Of a stretch of 64,000 bases of DNA, positions 35,062 through 47,046 are shown one piece after another. Numbering within the stretch: the stretch's first letter is position 1; the number at the start of each line of letters is the position of its first letter. A model generated the notes under the pieces. That model saw nothing but the letters and a program-made list of their open reading frames with translations. It was not told where the DNA came from and searched no databases. Source of the stretch: Rhizodiscina lignyota (taxonomy: Eukaryota; Ascomycota; Dothideomycetes; Aulographales; Rhizodiscinaceae); NCBI GenBank assembly GCA_010015805.1, contig ML978122.1, positions 1,398,453-1,462,452 on the forward strand, read 5' to 3'. The position numbers were made by a program, and so were the translations under genes.

Positions 35062-35761
35062 ATGTCCTCCGACTCTCTCGCGGCCCTCCGCAAGAGCGCG
35101 GGACCAGAGCTCACAAAGCTCGCAGAAGAGCACCTGAAGCATGAGTACGCCTTTCTTCTCGCTTTCTTCTCGCTTTCTTCAAGAAAGTGCGCCTTTGGCT
35201 AACCGTAACATGATACCAGTCTCCGCCAATCCGACCGAGACGCCCTACAATCCGCCGCCAGCAAGCTGTCCACCCACGCCACAATCGGCACCATCGTGGG
35301 CTTGGGCCTGGGCTTCTTCCTCGCAGCTCGTATCCGGGCCAGCAGAACACGCATGTTCAATGTATTCAAGGCCATGGAGAAACCGACACAGGTCTCCTTC
35401 GCAGATGGACGGACGGGTACACCATGCCCTTCCTGAGCCTTCCTGCTCCCTCCGCATCTTCACAAGCAGAAGCTGATTCGTCTCACAACACACAGAGGCC
35501 CTCCCAGACCTAGCGCCCTTCATCAAGCCCTCCCCACTCGGCGACATCTTTACATACATGTTCTTTGGCGCCGGTGGGCTCTTCATCGGCGGCGAGACGG
35601 GGCTCTTGACCGGGACGCTGAGCGCGAACCGCACTATTGCCAGTGATCCCGAGTCGAAGAAGAGGATCGAGAACGCGTTTAGGAGATTCCGCGCCGAGGT
35701 TCTGCGCAAACAGGCGGAGGAGCTGGAGAAAGGGACAGAGAATTTGGACATTTTGAGCTGA
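35062..35761 (+). CDS. small membrane protein conserved in fungi, function unknown
   Basis: Three exons, 35062..35144, 35220..35416 and 35496..35761, give 181 residues with all phases kept. One glycine-zipper-like hydrophobic segment lies near residues 47-64 (IGTIVGLGLGFFLAARIR). A second, also Gly-rich, is at about 117-137 (YMFFGAGGLFIGGETGLLTG). A charged amphipathic C-terminal helix follows (KKRIENAFRRFRAEVLRKQAEELEK). This pattern recalls small mitochondrial inner-membrane assembly or tethering proteins, but I cannot name the family. The first intron contains a tandem TTTCTTCTCGC repeat. Confidence 0.75.
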
Positions 35762-37268
35762 GGGAAGTGACTGGATCAAGTGAACAGGGATAAGAGCATT
35801 TGTACGACATGGGCGTTTGCCCGAGAATCATAATGAATTGGCATAATGAAGACTCTTAGGGCAGCGGCGTTCTTAATGTCGGACTCTTGAATCAGCTTCT
35901 CAGGAATCTCAACTTTTCATGCCGCCGAGCTTGATGAGCGCCTCCACGCAACTAAACGCATCACCAGCAACACGTTTGTGCAGTGCAGGAGACTCCTCCA
36001 CTTGCCTGGTAGCTAACTCACAGCCATAACAGTGTTTACAGTGCACTCTCGATTATGAGTGCCGCCTAGTTAGGTAACTACGTTGGTTCACGAACCTCTT
36101 AAAAGGATAGCGCATGGCCTACCTACCTCGACTGGAAGCTGCATCTACTTAAACACAAGCCGTATCTTGATCAAATAGGCGTAGGTACCAGCAATTGTGC
36201 AACTTAATCAGGGCTAATTGACGTTGTCACCGGAAAGGATCCAGATACTTAGTCCAGAGGTCACTTTTCTTAATGTACATCCGCGAGTGGTTCCTCTTCC
36301 GCCAACACTTTCTCGACACATTTGCACTTGGCTTCTTTTGCCTCACCCGATTTTGTAGTGTCCTCATCTTACTGCGAAAACATACCTACGCATGTCTCTC
36401 AATTTCTACGTTTCCTCTGCCATCCCATCGCATCCGCGCAAACTCAGAGCTACTGCATTGTACGCTCCTCTCGCAAACAGGGCATCTATAAGTAGTGAGG
36501 TCCATATGGAGACGGCACCACCGTTGGCTCGAACATGAGTACCATTTACATCACTCCCGCGAAATGGTGGTTGGTCGGCGCCTCGTTCTTCGGGGCTACC
36601 ATCGAGATTACGCATTGTGTGCACCCTCTCCAACTAAGCTTACCCTCAATCCTATACTAGTCTGTTCGAACATTCAACCCTACGAGAGCTGTATATAGCA
36701 CGATTAGTGACATCCCTGCAGACCGTTGACACCTTTGCGCTTCAGCGGTGAAGAAAAGGGTGATAGCAGCGTTCGAGATACCCAACAGCTACAATCGATA
36801 GCCCCCATCACAAACAAAATGCACAAATTTTTCAAGCGTGTGTTATTAGCACGTACGCTTCGAAGAGCATGGAACTAAGCTTTCAGAGACAGTCTCGTTG
36901 ACTCTGAAGTGCGAGAACTGCGCACACTTACGTGTTACATCCCGTCCAGCGGCCAGCCCTTGGTGCTCCTCGAGTGCACCTGTATCTTGGCTTGATAAGC
37001 GACCTCTTACAACATCTACATATCCTTTGGTCTTGCATTTACATTACTAGATCAGCAGGCGGAAGCGCAATGATGGAAACAGCACCGATTCGCACGACAC
37101 CACCAATCCGAGGCCAGTTTACGAACGGGAACAACAGAGTAATTTCTCTTCTACCAAGTCAATTAAGAAGAGGAGTGTGTCCAAATTTGTATAGTCGTCA
37201 TCATTTCTGACAATCTCCGACACGCCATCGCGAAAATGCCCGACTCGTAGCGCCGTCCATCATATACA
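35762..37268. other. gene-poor 1.5-kb region with possible small exons
   Basis: No gene can be called with confidence. An ATG at 36535 opens a 41-codon frame with one hydrophobic segment (WWLVGASFFGATIEI), and downstream at about 37060-37200 a Ser/Lys-rich frame ends in KKRSVSKFV-stop. These could be exons of one small membrane protein, but I could not join them in phase. Confidence 0.35.
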
Positions 37269-38187
37269 TCATCCACAGCACACGGTGACTTCTTCTTCCT
37301 GGGATTTGCTAGCAAAGCAGGTATGTTAGAATCATTCCCGAAGTTGAGCACCATATTTGAGTCACTTACTCAAGCTGAACAGTCTCCCAGCCGAAGATGA
37401 AGAATCCGAGAAAGGCCCCAATGAAGATGCAGATGATGATGTAACTACAGTAAAGATTAGCACTTTCGTATACGCCGCGGTCTTGAATGCACCAATCGAG
37501 GTAGACCGAGCCGATCGCCCCAGAGAAAATCCACTCACCCGTTGAAGTACATAGCCAGCAACATGATGAAGTACGCCACAGCGAACTGCAGCATATGCAA
37601 CAGTGCCCTGACGCCCTGCTGCAGCACATTCGGCCTGAACTGCGCGCTCACTGCTGCACCACCCACGCACATCCTACTCTTCACCATCGCTGCATCCGCC
37701 TTCCCGTCTCCCTGCTGCAGCCCAGCCCCAGAGCCATTCTCACTCGTCGCGCCAGAGTTAACCACCGCACGCTGCTGCAGCGACTGCCTTACCAAGAAGC
37801 GATCGTACTCCTTCCCAAGACGGCGCAGGAACTCCAGTGTCAAAACGAGGCAGATGACGCCGATACACGAGCCGGCGAACATGCCGTGCGAGGTGTTGTG
37901 CCAGGAGCTGGCGAGGAAGCAAGAGTCGACGGTGTACCAGTTCCAGAGCATCTGTGTTGTGTGTTCGTGTTAACAATGTGGTGTTCAGTGAGCGTAGAGG
38001 AGTGGAAATATGAACATGAACGTACGGAGATCTTGCAGGCGTGGCTGCCTGTGCTCATGTCCATTCCTCCCATGTCCATTCCGCCCATTGAAGATGCTGA
38101 TGATGTTGCTGCTGCGGAGGCTGCGGTCACCGTTGAGGACATGGCCATTGAGGACATTGGCACGCTCATGCTCATGCTGGAACTCAT
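37269..38187 (-). CDS. CTR-type copper transporter
   Basis: Four exons, 38026..38187, 37539..37951, 37370..37444 and 37269..37308, give 229 residues. The N-terminus is Met/Ser-rich with MGGMDMGGMDM copper-binding motifs, then CKISMLWNWYTVDSCF leads into the first membrane segment (GMFAGSCIGVICLVLTLEFL). The second membrane segment has the MxxxM-like LLHMLQFAVAYFIMLLAMYF and the third the packing motif FIGAFLGFFIFGW. The last exon adds VTVCCG, a C-terminal Cys pair seen in fungal Ctr proteins; without this intron the protein would end at QLE. It should import Cu(I) as a trimer at the plasma or vacuolar membrane. It is divergent from a ferric/cupric reductase, which would supply reduced copper. 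Confidence 0.93.
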
Positions 38188-39001
38188 CGTGGGAATTTCT
38201 GCTCTTTGTCCGTCTACAAGAATGATTGAGGAAGAGAGGTAGAGAGGATCAAGTGTTTACTTTCACAATTAAATAGAGGTTGTACAGGAGAGGAAGTGAG
38301 TGATAAAGAGAACGAACGTACAAAAACCTCCGTGGAGGAGGATAAAGGCGAACGAAAGATGCATATGTCGAACCTCGTGATAAACCACCGCACCAGCGGC
38401 GGCAGCGCTTCGCTCTTTCGAAATGCAGTGTTCGCCAATGGCGTGATTCCAAGTCATTGTGTCTCCATCGCGTCCATTTGAGCGATTTGCAACGGCCGCC
38501 ATGACTGCAGTTCAACAACTTTGCTGTTCCCCCGCCCGCTTCTTCCCGTAGTCACCAACGAGAACCACCTCACTGACGTCTATGAGGTTAGGTAAGTAAT
38601 CCAGGCATCTCTTTTCTCCGCTCGAATAAAACTCAGTGATAAGATCAAGACGACAAAATAGCCAAGGCCGCGGCGGGGACAGAGGTCTTGGCCCGCAGAG
38701 AGAGATTGAGCAAGTTTTTGACTTAAGCGAACAGACGGGAGACATTTGCCATATGACCATCATGGAACGATTTCCTTGGGTTGCTGCAATATTGTACAGT
38801 AGTGTCATCTTGGAGAAGATTGTCGGCGTTTCCAAAAATCATCTCGAATGTAGATATTTAGTGTCATACCGTTACTCTCACATAGTCAACTCCCTAAATT
38901 TGCGTCAGTTTTTAGACTCTCAATTTCGCTATTGTACAAAGCCATTAAAAAAATACAGAGCATCCATACATTATTAGAGTAACTCCACCTCAGCCTCCAT
39001 C
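38188..39001. promoter_or_regulatory. divergent promoter between copper transporter and metalloreductase
   Basis: 814 bp lie between the two start codons with no gene between. Coordinate control by a copper-sensing factor is expected by analogy with yeast Mac1 and fission-yeast Cuf1. The closest match I see is TTTGCTG at 38520-38526; a single imperfect match is weak evidence. The 38,800-38,980 part is AT-rich. Confidence 0.4.
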
Positions 39002-40956
39002 ATGTCAATGCAAATGGCCACTGGCCCCGTCCCGGCCTGGTTCGCCAACCTCCCCATCACCGACCCCCGCTGCGCGAATGACAGCTGCATCGCCTTCAAC
39101 AAGTCGCACATCGCCTCGCAAAAGGCGATCAGCTACGTAGCGCAGTACTACTATGGATGGTACATGTGCTGGATATACGCGCCCATCATCGCGTTCTTCT
39201 CTGTCGTCTTTTTCGCGCATTTGTACCTCGATCGAAGGCCTCGAAGCAAAGAGGTAGACAGAAGGGGGCCGGGGCTGTGGGACAAGACGGTAGCGTTGTT
39301 GCGGAGCTTTACTTATCGACGGCTTCCAGGAAAGATTGGGGTGTTTTTAGGACTTCCTTCGGCAGGAGTCTTGTTCCTGATCATGATTGCGGCTGTTGCG
39401 TCGATTGCGATGACGTTTACGGAGAGCCCGTACTACCGTGAGAAGCGTGGCTATGGCAGTCCACCGATCGCTGTGCGGACGGGTTTGATGTCGACGTCGT
39501 TGATACCGCTGCTGATTGCGCTCTCCGGAAAGGTGTGTATCCGATCTGAGAGTGTTCTTAAGACGGCTTAGAGCTGACATACAGTCAGGTCAACCTCATC
39601 ACAATGATCACCGGGTACGGCCACGAAAAGCTGAATGTGTTCCATCGAGCCATAGGTTGGCTCATGTTCATCCTCTCAGTGGTGCACACCATCCCATTCA
39701 TTTACTGCCAGCTCCACGAGTTCGGATATCCAGGCCTGAAGCGCCAGTTCTACAAGCCCGGCGCAATGGAGTACACCGGTGTGCCTCCGCTCGCAGTTGG
39801 GTTCTTCCTTTCGGTCTTTTCGATCCCTTGGGTGCGTTGTCTGGCGTACGAGCTGTTCGCGTATACACATATCGCGGCCGCTATTGCATTCCTCGGGACT
39901 TGCTTCTGGCATTTTGGCAACGAAGGTGACTCTTGGAACTATTTGTGGGCTACGATGGCGATATGGCTCGTGAACTGGTTGGGCCGCATGTTCTGGAAGT
40001 CAAGCGCCTTCAAAATCACGGACCCCTGGTTCCGGGGATGCCCCACGACCTTGAGGAGCTTAGGAGGAAATATGGTTCGCATGGACGTATTGGTACCAAG
40101 AAACTGGACTTGGAGGCCGGGGCAGCATGTCTTCTTAAGATTCCCGAGCATTGGAATTATGGAGAATCACCCCTTTACCATCTCTTCCATTCCTTCAATG
40201 GAGGCGACGGACCGAATTACGGAAAAGCCGGTATCAACTAGGGACGATGTAAATGTTCTTTCCTTCCTAGTTCGTCCTCAGTTGGGTTTCACGAAGCGCT
40301 TGCTTAAGAAGGTGATGTCCACTCCAGATATGCAAGCATCGGCAGTTGTGGACGGTCCATATGGAACAGTCCTAAGGAAATTGGAGAACGCATACGAAGA
40401 CGTGATCCTGGTTGCTGGGGGTGGCGGCATAAGTGCAATCCTCCCGCGAGCGCTACATCTTGCGAACTGCATGAGCGTCGAAACTCTTAATCGTGTGACG
40501 CAACGCGTGCGCGTTGTCTGGATGGTCAAGCATGCAGACGCCGTGCGATGGGCCTTGGATGATCTGGCTCATGCGGCACACGTTGCACCTTCCGGAGCCG
40601 TATCTGTGGAGATATTTGTTACGGAGGAGGCAGCGGACGATTCGGGGGTGACCAAATCCGTCCCAACAATCGACCAAATGCCGTCAAAGGAGATCGCTAC
40701 AGCTGGTACGGTTACCCCGCGCGACAGCGACAGTGACCATGTCGTCTCACACGCTCTTGTAAAACATTTCGAAGGCAGGCCATATTTACCGACTCTTATT
40801 CCCTCTATGTTAGGAGGTTCTCGGACGGCGATTATAGGGTGCGGGCCAGAGAGTTTGAAGATTGATCTGAGCAACGCATCAGCTGCTGCGCAGCGAAAAG
40901 TGCTCAATGGAGATGTCGTGGAGGTGATGTTACATACAGAAACATTTGATTGGTAG
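39002..40956 (+). CDS. FRE-family ferric/cupric reductase (membrane flavocytochrome)
   Basis: Two exons, 39002..39532 and 39589..40956, join in phase 0 across a 56-nt intron and give 632 residues. An N-terminal segment precedes the six-helix ferric-reductase core; paired haem histidines lie in HEKLNVFHRAIGWLMF and SVVHTIPF and in AYTHIAAAIAFLGTCFWHF. The FAD site is HPFTISSIP, and the NADPH site comprises VAGGGGISAILP and GCGPESLKIDLSNA. The enzyme moves electrons from NADPH across the membrane to Fe(III) or Cu(II). The divergent CTR gene indicates copper uptake as at least one role. The N-terminal part is short compared with yeast Fre1. Confidence 0.94.
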
Positions 40957-41195
40957 TGTTTGTAGACCATACTCTCAGTCGCGTATATATTATGGCGAGT
41001 CGAAGCGTGCTCAGAAATCCATGGCATTCTGTTCCAGATAGGTTGAAACGAACGGTTTGTGAAAACCTTGTCCATGCGATGAATCGGACAAAGGTGTTAG
41101 CCAACAGAATGCGCGATAGCTCAGCCCGAGTCACTGATGGGATCGAGTCGTAAGACTAGTCCTGGCATCACGAAGTCCAGAGCACTCGGTAGTCA

Positions 41196-42047
41196 TCAGG
41201 ATTCAGGATCCTGCAATCCGCCTTTTGGAGGGCCGAATGAATGAAGCGGCCACAGAAACATGGTAACTTTGCCTTGTATGAGGGCAAGCGGAAGCGGACC
41301 GAAAATTCTCGAGTCTCTTGAAAATTTCTGGTTGTCCCCGGCGACAAAACAGTGTCCATCAGGAACCTGATGTCCAATTAGCTTTCTTTCTATGCATGCC
41401 ACCAAGAAATCCCATTAAAAACAGCGAAATAAGGAATCATGTGATGAAATGAGGAACGCTCTACTCACCTGCATCATCTGTCCTTCCAACTCCCCTCCCT
41501 TCGCGTCCGGGCTGCCGGCAAGAACAAAGTCTCCAGGCATTGCGATCACTCTTTTCAACCCGTAGTATGGCATGATAGGATGTTTGAAAGAGATCACATC
41601 GCCGACTTTGATGTTCCTGCCTCGCCTTTTGGTTTTGTCGAGCAGGATCCAGTCCCCATCATGGGCACTCGTTGGCAGCATGCTAATGCCATATGGGCTT
41701 ACGACGTCGAATCCATGTGAAAGGATGACATGTGTGACTATCCCAGCGCCAGCGAGACGCAGAACGATTTTTGGAACGATCCAGTTGCGGAGTGGATTAA
41801 GGCTGCGAATCTTTCCGAGGATGCTTCGTGTGGCCATGATGGCAATTCCGTGAAGAAACGAGCGGTGGATTGGCCTAACAATTCTTTGATCTAGTCCTAG
41901 AGGAATGACTCGACTGAGAAGTTTCTCGTAGGGCTTCTGTTGGCGATGAAGTTTGCGATGTCTCTGTAAATTTGCTGCATACGATAGCGCGATCAGAGCT
42001 GAAACAAGTGAAAGAAGGCTGTTCAATGGGTACTGGGTAGTAGCCAA
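41196..42047 (-). CDS. IMP1: mitochondrial inner membrane protease subunit 1 (signal peptidase S26)
   Basis: Two exons, 41469..42047 and 41196..41366, join in phase 0 (CAG|GTGAGT, ATCAG|GTT) and give 249 residues. The catalytic Ser is in YGISMLPT and the Lys in YYGLKRVIAMPGD. The second exon supplies VPDGHCFVAGDN and SRDSRIFGPLPLALIQGKV, the remaining S26 boxes, whose wording matches Imp1 better than Sec11. Imp1 removes inter-membrane-space sorting signals in mitochondria. The N-terminal part before the active site is about 100 residues longer than yeast Imp1 and basic, consistent with a mitochondrial presequence plus a membrane anchor. The conserved intron splits the protein between box D and the SRDSR box. 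Confidence 0.9.
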
Positions 42048-44496
42048 AGTGCGCCTATAATCTCTCCTTCAACTCCTGCTACTCCCACGGTTTCCGAAGC
42101 CTGGAGCCGAGAGAGTCCTGAAGTCGTTCGAGAAAGCGAGGTCGTAGCCCTGTCTGCTCTAACCTGATTCCGTTACGGCTCATACAATCCCTGTCAAGTC
42201 AGTGCTTCTCTGCGGAGGCCAAATTCAAGTTGCATCGTCCTCATGTTTTCATGTCAAAACGGTGGGAAGAGTAGTTGAGCTAAGTGTCAATAACGGTGAG
42301 CTTGAACCAGTATTAGAGTCAGCTTTGAGATTCCTTCTGTTGTGGTACCACCCGTAGATGCACCTCGGTTCCCACTGAAGAAAAGGCTCCTTAAACTTAG
42401 CGAAATTATGCAATAAAAGTCTTCGATTTTCACGCACGACCTTCCCTATTTCAAGTGCATCTATGTATGTTACGAGAAGGCAGCTATACGGCTATGTGGG
42501 CGAAATTAAGCAAACATCCGCAAAGGTTTGATATCCAGTGTCCCAAACCCCGTTCTGCGACAGTCGTCTGTGCAGAAGGTGTGAAGGGCAATTCCAAGAT
42601 CGCCAGACGCGCTATATAAGTTTCAGAAATGTCTCGATGATCTTAATTTACCAAGGCATCGGCAACGGTCTTGCTCTCTGTGTATCTTTCCTCTGAAGGT
42701 CGCAGAGGCTCCATATTAACGTAGACCTAGTAGACTGACTCCTTGCCCGGCTGGAGAATAATTCCGTTTTGGACGTGGTTACTACAGTACAGTGCAGTTC
42801 TTCTTGATTGGTTCTACATATAACGGCAATTCTCGGGATAAGGGTTTCGGCTCTTGCTGCTGCTGCTAGACCTAGCATTGGGATGGTTCGACGAAGCTGC
42901 TGCATCGCGGACAGTGGCCGCTCATTTCCACTGTATAACTTGCTCTTGCTCTAGACTCGGCCCTTCAGTATGGACGAGATTCTGTACTATGATCCACGCC
43001 TTGTCGGCTCCTCAAAAATTGCTCTATTTAGTTGTAGCAGTGAGTTCCTCCAGAGGTGATATGACGACAGACGGTTGGATGAAAATCAGTACCAGATATG
43101 TGTGTAAACTATAGAATCGAGGAATAGAATCGGAGAATAAAAGGGATTGCGGGATCGTGCTACTGCATGCAATGCACGGCTTGATGCAGTCGAAGAATCA
43201 ATGCGTCCTCGGCCATACATAACGAGCGAGGGCTTGCAACTCCGAGCTTCTGAAGCGAATATTTGCTTTTAACTCAGTCATTTTAGCCAGTGGGTGCAAC
43301 GAGTCAACGACGCTGTGAAGCTCCTTTTCTGAGCTAAATACAGACCAAGATGGATTAGGAGAGGGAGCATGAATCGAGTCTGGACCTCCTCGTATCTCCA
43401 AGCTCATCTTATCGACATGCATGGAGCCCACGTGCAGACGGTGCAGGGCTGCATTTTATCCACGGGGGTGGAGACTTCTAAACGAGTACTCCGTGTGTAC
43501 CGCGTGATTGTGCAAAGCTCTGCGAGAGGGTAAGTAGACAGGCCGGCCGCAATGGCGCGAGATCTGCTCTGTTGATTGTTTATGTTGACCTGTCATTTCA
43601 GCCAGTCCAGCGGCTCATGCATTGATGAGGAAGGAGGCTGGTAGATGAATGTCCTGGGGTACCGCAGCTGACGATTAATATAGCATGGATGCTCCGTGTG
43701 CATGAGAGAGGGGGCTTAGAGAAAGCAGAGACAGTGCCAGCAAATTGGAGCATTGAGAACAGCACAGAATGTGGCTATGGGGCTTCATGCCTCTACAGCG
43801 CAGAACAGAGTCAGCGGAATGTCCGTTCGTGTGAGCGAGTGGGAGGTACTGGGTACGGGGCGAGACAGGACAGGGGAGCGGCGGCGTCGAAGGAATGAAC
43901 GCCAGCGGCGCTGCAGGGCTCTGAGGGCAGGTGCAAGGGAAAGCGCATGCGCCTGCCCTGCGTGCCCAATCACGGCGCCCGAAAGGGGAAGGCGCTGGGG
44001 GAGCACTCGGGGTCCTTAGTGCAGGCGGGAGCAGGAAAGAACTGCTGCTGCACTTCACCTGCCCATTCACCTTCACGCCGAGTACAATGGCAACGCCGCC
44101 CTAAAGAGAGCCGGGCCCCCGCTGCTCCTCTCTGCCACCGAGTGTGTTGACGACGCGCTGGATTGAGCATTCGGGGAATGTCGATCTGACGAGCTGAGGC
44201 TTTGCATCATTGCTCTCCTCCCTACCCAGGGCGACAACCTGGAACTTCGACGCTCCTCAACACTCGCTCCGCGCCCGAAACACTGCCAACGCTGCGAGCA
44301 ACATAGCGCCCGCTCCGCCGGAAGAGCGGATTTGCTTGCTTCTTTTCTCCTCACACCAAAGCAACCGCAACTCTGTCTCAGGCGCTGCGTTCCCCACTCA
44401 CGCAGCTCGTGGAACACACCTTCAGCTGGCGACCAGGTTCTTAAGACAGTAGAATATGTCGCAGCTGGTCTCTTCACCTGCCCCAACACACTCACG
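42048..44496. other. 2.4-kb region without a recognisable gene
   Basis: Short frames occur on both strands but lack family motifs. The last 600 bp turn GC-rich and purine/pyrimidine skewed and probably form the leader of the gene at 44497. Frames running antisense through this area into that gene are shadows. Confidence 0.4.
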
Positions 44497-45597
44497 ATGA
44501 TGTCTTCAGCGCCTGTCGAGGAGCTGCAGACTCCGCCTGCAACACCTCCGAACAAGTTCCTTGAGACAAAGATGCCGGAGCCTACGACTCCATCGAATGC
44601 AGCGCTCAGAGCGCTCACCAGACTCAATATCCAAGACGCCGAGGGCGAATACACTTCTCCAGAATCACGCCAGTCCCGACCGTACGCTCCTCGATGTGCA
44701 ACAGACCCTAGTACTACGGCCTCTCCGCCACAGCCACCACGTTCACCGCGAAATCGATCACCTCTTAGCCGCTCGCACAATCGCTCCCAGTCTACAAATA
44801 GTCCACTGATGGCACCGCCGATGGTGCGTGCGCACTCGTCACCCTCCTACATGACTTCTTCGAACGCACGTTCAACTTCACCACTACGATCCCCACGCCG
44901 TGTGCGATCTCCCTTCCGCATACCAACTGAAGACGAACCCTCGGTTGTCGCTTCACCTTCCGCAATGTACGACATCGAAGTCATTTCTGAAGATTCGGAG
45001 CTGGATCTCACACCGCGCGCCCTCACGGCCGACAAGCCTATCCAGACGTACCTCTCGCCATCACCAAGCTTGAGCCCTCACTTTACCATCAACCCTGGAA
45101 ACACATTTCCTGGCAGTCGCAGACGACGGCCCGCCTCTCCACTTCATCAAGTGGCTAACGCAACGTTTCCATCCAGCAGCAATAGTGCAGAGAAATCGTC
45201 GGCGCAAAGCTCTCCGCTACTCGGCCCTGCAAAGTTCAACGAGTCGTTTCCTGGCGAGATCCCACTCCGACACGCACGCTCTTTCTCCTCATCTAGTGTG
45301 CCTTCCACGCCTACTTCCGCTCGATCACGGAGTCCGTCCATCTCGAGCTTGGAAACGATCCCAGACACGCCAGATGCTGAAGAAGCAGCTGCCGAGGCAG
45401 ACAGGATTGCAAGATTGAGGGCCCCAAGCGATGGCGAGGGAGGAGGAATCAGGCGTGGCAGTTTGGATATTCCAGGGCAGCGAAGCGGGGCAGTAGGATT
45501 TGGATTTGGCACAGCGAAAGATAAGAGGAAGAGGTGGAGTGTCTGCGGAGCAGAGAGCAGGCGAGACTTGGACTTGGAGACGATATGGGAGGATTGA
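44497..45597 (+). CDS. Ser/Pro-rich disordered protein with a conserved C-terminus
   Basis: A single exon of 366 residues from the ATG at 44497; an ATG at 44332 in the same frame would add a Cys-containing stretch I take as leader sequence. The protein is Ser/Pro/Arg-rich with many SP and RSxS sites (TPPATPPNKFLE, RSPRRVRSPFRIP, ARSRSPSISSLETIP), as in targets of proline-directed kinases. The C-terminus KDKRKRWSVCGAE followed by RRDLDLETIWED looks like a short conserved motif that I have seen only in fungal hypothetical proteins. No domain or membrane segment is present. Function unknown; a signalling or cell-polarity adaptor would fit the composition. Confidence 0.7.
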   Translation: MMSSAPVEELQTPPATPPNKFLETKMPEPTTPSNAALRALTRLNIQDAEGEYTSPESRQSRPYAPRCATDPSTTASPPQPPRSPRNRSPLSRSHNRSQSTNSPLMAPPMVRAHSSPSYMTSSNARSTSPLRSPRRVRSPFRIPTEDEPSVVASPSAMYDIEVISEDSELDLTPRALTADKPIQTYLSPSPSLSPHFTINPGNTFPGSRRRRPASPLHQVANATFPSSSNSAEKSSAQSSPLLGPAKFNESFPGEIPLRHARSFSSSSVPSTPTSARSRSPSISSLETIPDTPDAEEAAAEADRIARLRAPSDGEGGGIRRGSLDIPGQRSGAVGFGFGTAKDKRKRWSVCGAESRRDLDLETIWED

Positions 45598-46255
45598 GAG
45601 TACTGCACAGCGACTAATTCTCGACAATCGTTTCAATAGCGGACTGGCGGCATTAGTTTCTTTGAAAGACGACTCTCACTCTACGAGGAGGACCAGCATA
45701 CCACGACATTCATAAGCGGCGTTTTCAAGGTGGATGGAATTTCAAATTTCTTCGGACAGGCACGCACACGTGGGACGACGATCAATCACGTCCCGTGATA
45801 CCCATACTGTATTTTGTAGCGAGAAATGGGGACGAAGCTTGGAAAGAACGACATGAGCTTTTTGGAATTCTTGCATGGCTAACAACGGTGGATATATTAT
45901 GACGAGAGCATGAGTTGCAGACGCAGCAAGGGAACTATACACATGGTAGTAAAACAGAGGCATGCGGCCAGCCCGCAAGGTATCCCTCAATTAGCAATTC
46001 TCAATTGCACATTACTCGACGTCTCTCTCACACTGTCTGTTACCCAACTGGCTCTGTGTTCTGTGTGTTTCTTAGCTTCTGTGGTTCCTCCTGACTTCCA
46101 CACTATTCTGAACATAATCGCCTCCCACTGGTCCTCTCTGACGACACAACTTCCGCAATTTCCGCATTCAACACAACGCTCTCACATTGACCCTTCTTCT
46201 GGAAATCGCTCCACAATCTTACCATCAATCCAGCACAACTCCTACCAACCCTTCC
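45598..46255. other. intergenic region, nothing recognised
   Basis: 658 bp between two same-strand genes; probably the 3' end of one and the promoter of the next. No specific motif noted. Confidence 0.4.
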
Positions 46256-46764
46256 ATGACGGCGTCTCCGAGACACCCTGCAATCGAGTCCCACCTCCCC
46301 CAAGACACATTCCGAGCTCCCATTCAATCATGTGAGTGTTTGTTCCCTGATTTATCTCCTCGTCACTGCCGTCTTGCTTATGTATCCACCAAGACTCCAC
46401 TTACTCTATTCCAGCACTCAAACCCTCCCTCCAAATGGCCGACTTTGGAGACGTAGTCCTCGGAGTCCTCCAGGACACAATTGTGCAATACATCAATGAC
46501 CACCAAATCCATGACCAATTCTACGAATATATGTGTATTACCTATGTGATACCGTTCCTCGATGCTTCGATGGCCACATGGATGCTTGACATTACCTGCC
46601 GGATGCTCTTCGATAAGCCGAGTGTGCAGAAATGGGAGTGCTATCTTCTCGCCGGAGGGATAGTTGCGCTTGCGATGAGGTTAGGGAGGTGGGTGAATAG
46701 GACCTTTGCTGTGTGGTTAGAGGATGGTGCCTTGGATATACTGGGCTTTGGGGCGGAGCAATAG
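46256..46764 (+). CDS. small hypothetical protein, possibly membrane-associated
   Basis: Two exons, 46256..46331 and 46415..46764, join in phase (donor GTGAGT, acceptor CCAG) and give 141 residues. I do not recognise the family. The first exon is Pro/His-rich and poorly structured. The second has two amphipathic to hydrophobic helices (YMCITYVIPFLDASMATWML and YLLAGGIVALAMRLGRWV) and ends in an acidic tail. The second exon alone could be translated from an internal ATG at 46435 (109 residues), so the start is uncertain. Confidence 0.55.
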
Positions 46765-47046
46765 GATAAAGGGCTGTGAGGTTGTATAGCCTGTTCAGTC
46801 AACAAGAATCATGTTCAGCGAAGCCCTGCAGCGTCCACAGACGGCCTCAAGACCCGAACAGATCAAGCTTTCAGAGATGATCGAATGTATCTCGAAGAGA
46901 ATATCTCGTTCACACTATACCCGTTCGATCTCATCGCGGCCAAATATTCTGTTCTTCCTCGAGCCTGGCAACGGTCGAAAATAGCACTCTGGAATCGAAA
47001 GGAACGGGCTGGCACGGCACATTAAAGCAGGACAACAAACCGATAA
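46765..47046. other. convergent spacer, nothing recognised
   Basis: 282 bp between the 3' ends of the small hypothetical gene and the enoyl-CoA hydratase/isomerase gene. Confidence 0.4.

Noticed and set aside
38188-39001. Defined Mac1/Cuf1 copper-response elements
   Set aside because: Only one imperfect TTTGCTG was seen; it is too short and too degenerate to call a site.
44073-44780. 235-codon minus-strand frame
   Set aside because: Lies antisense to the start of the Ser/Pro-rich gene; repeated Ser/Pro codons generate open antisense frames.
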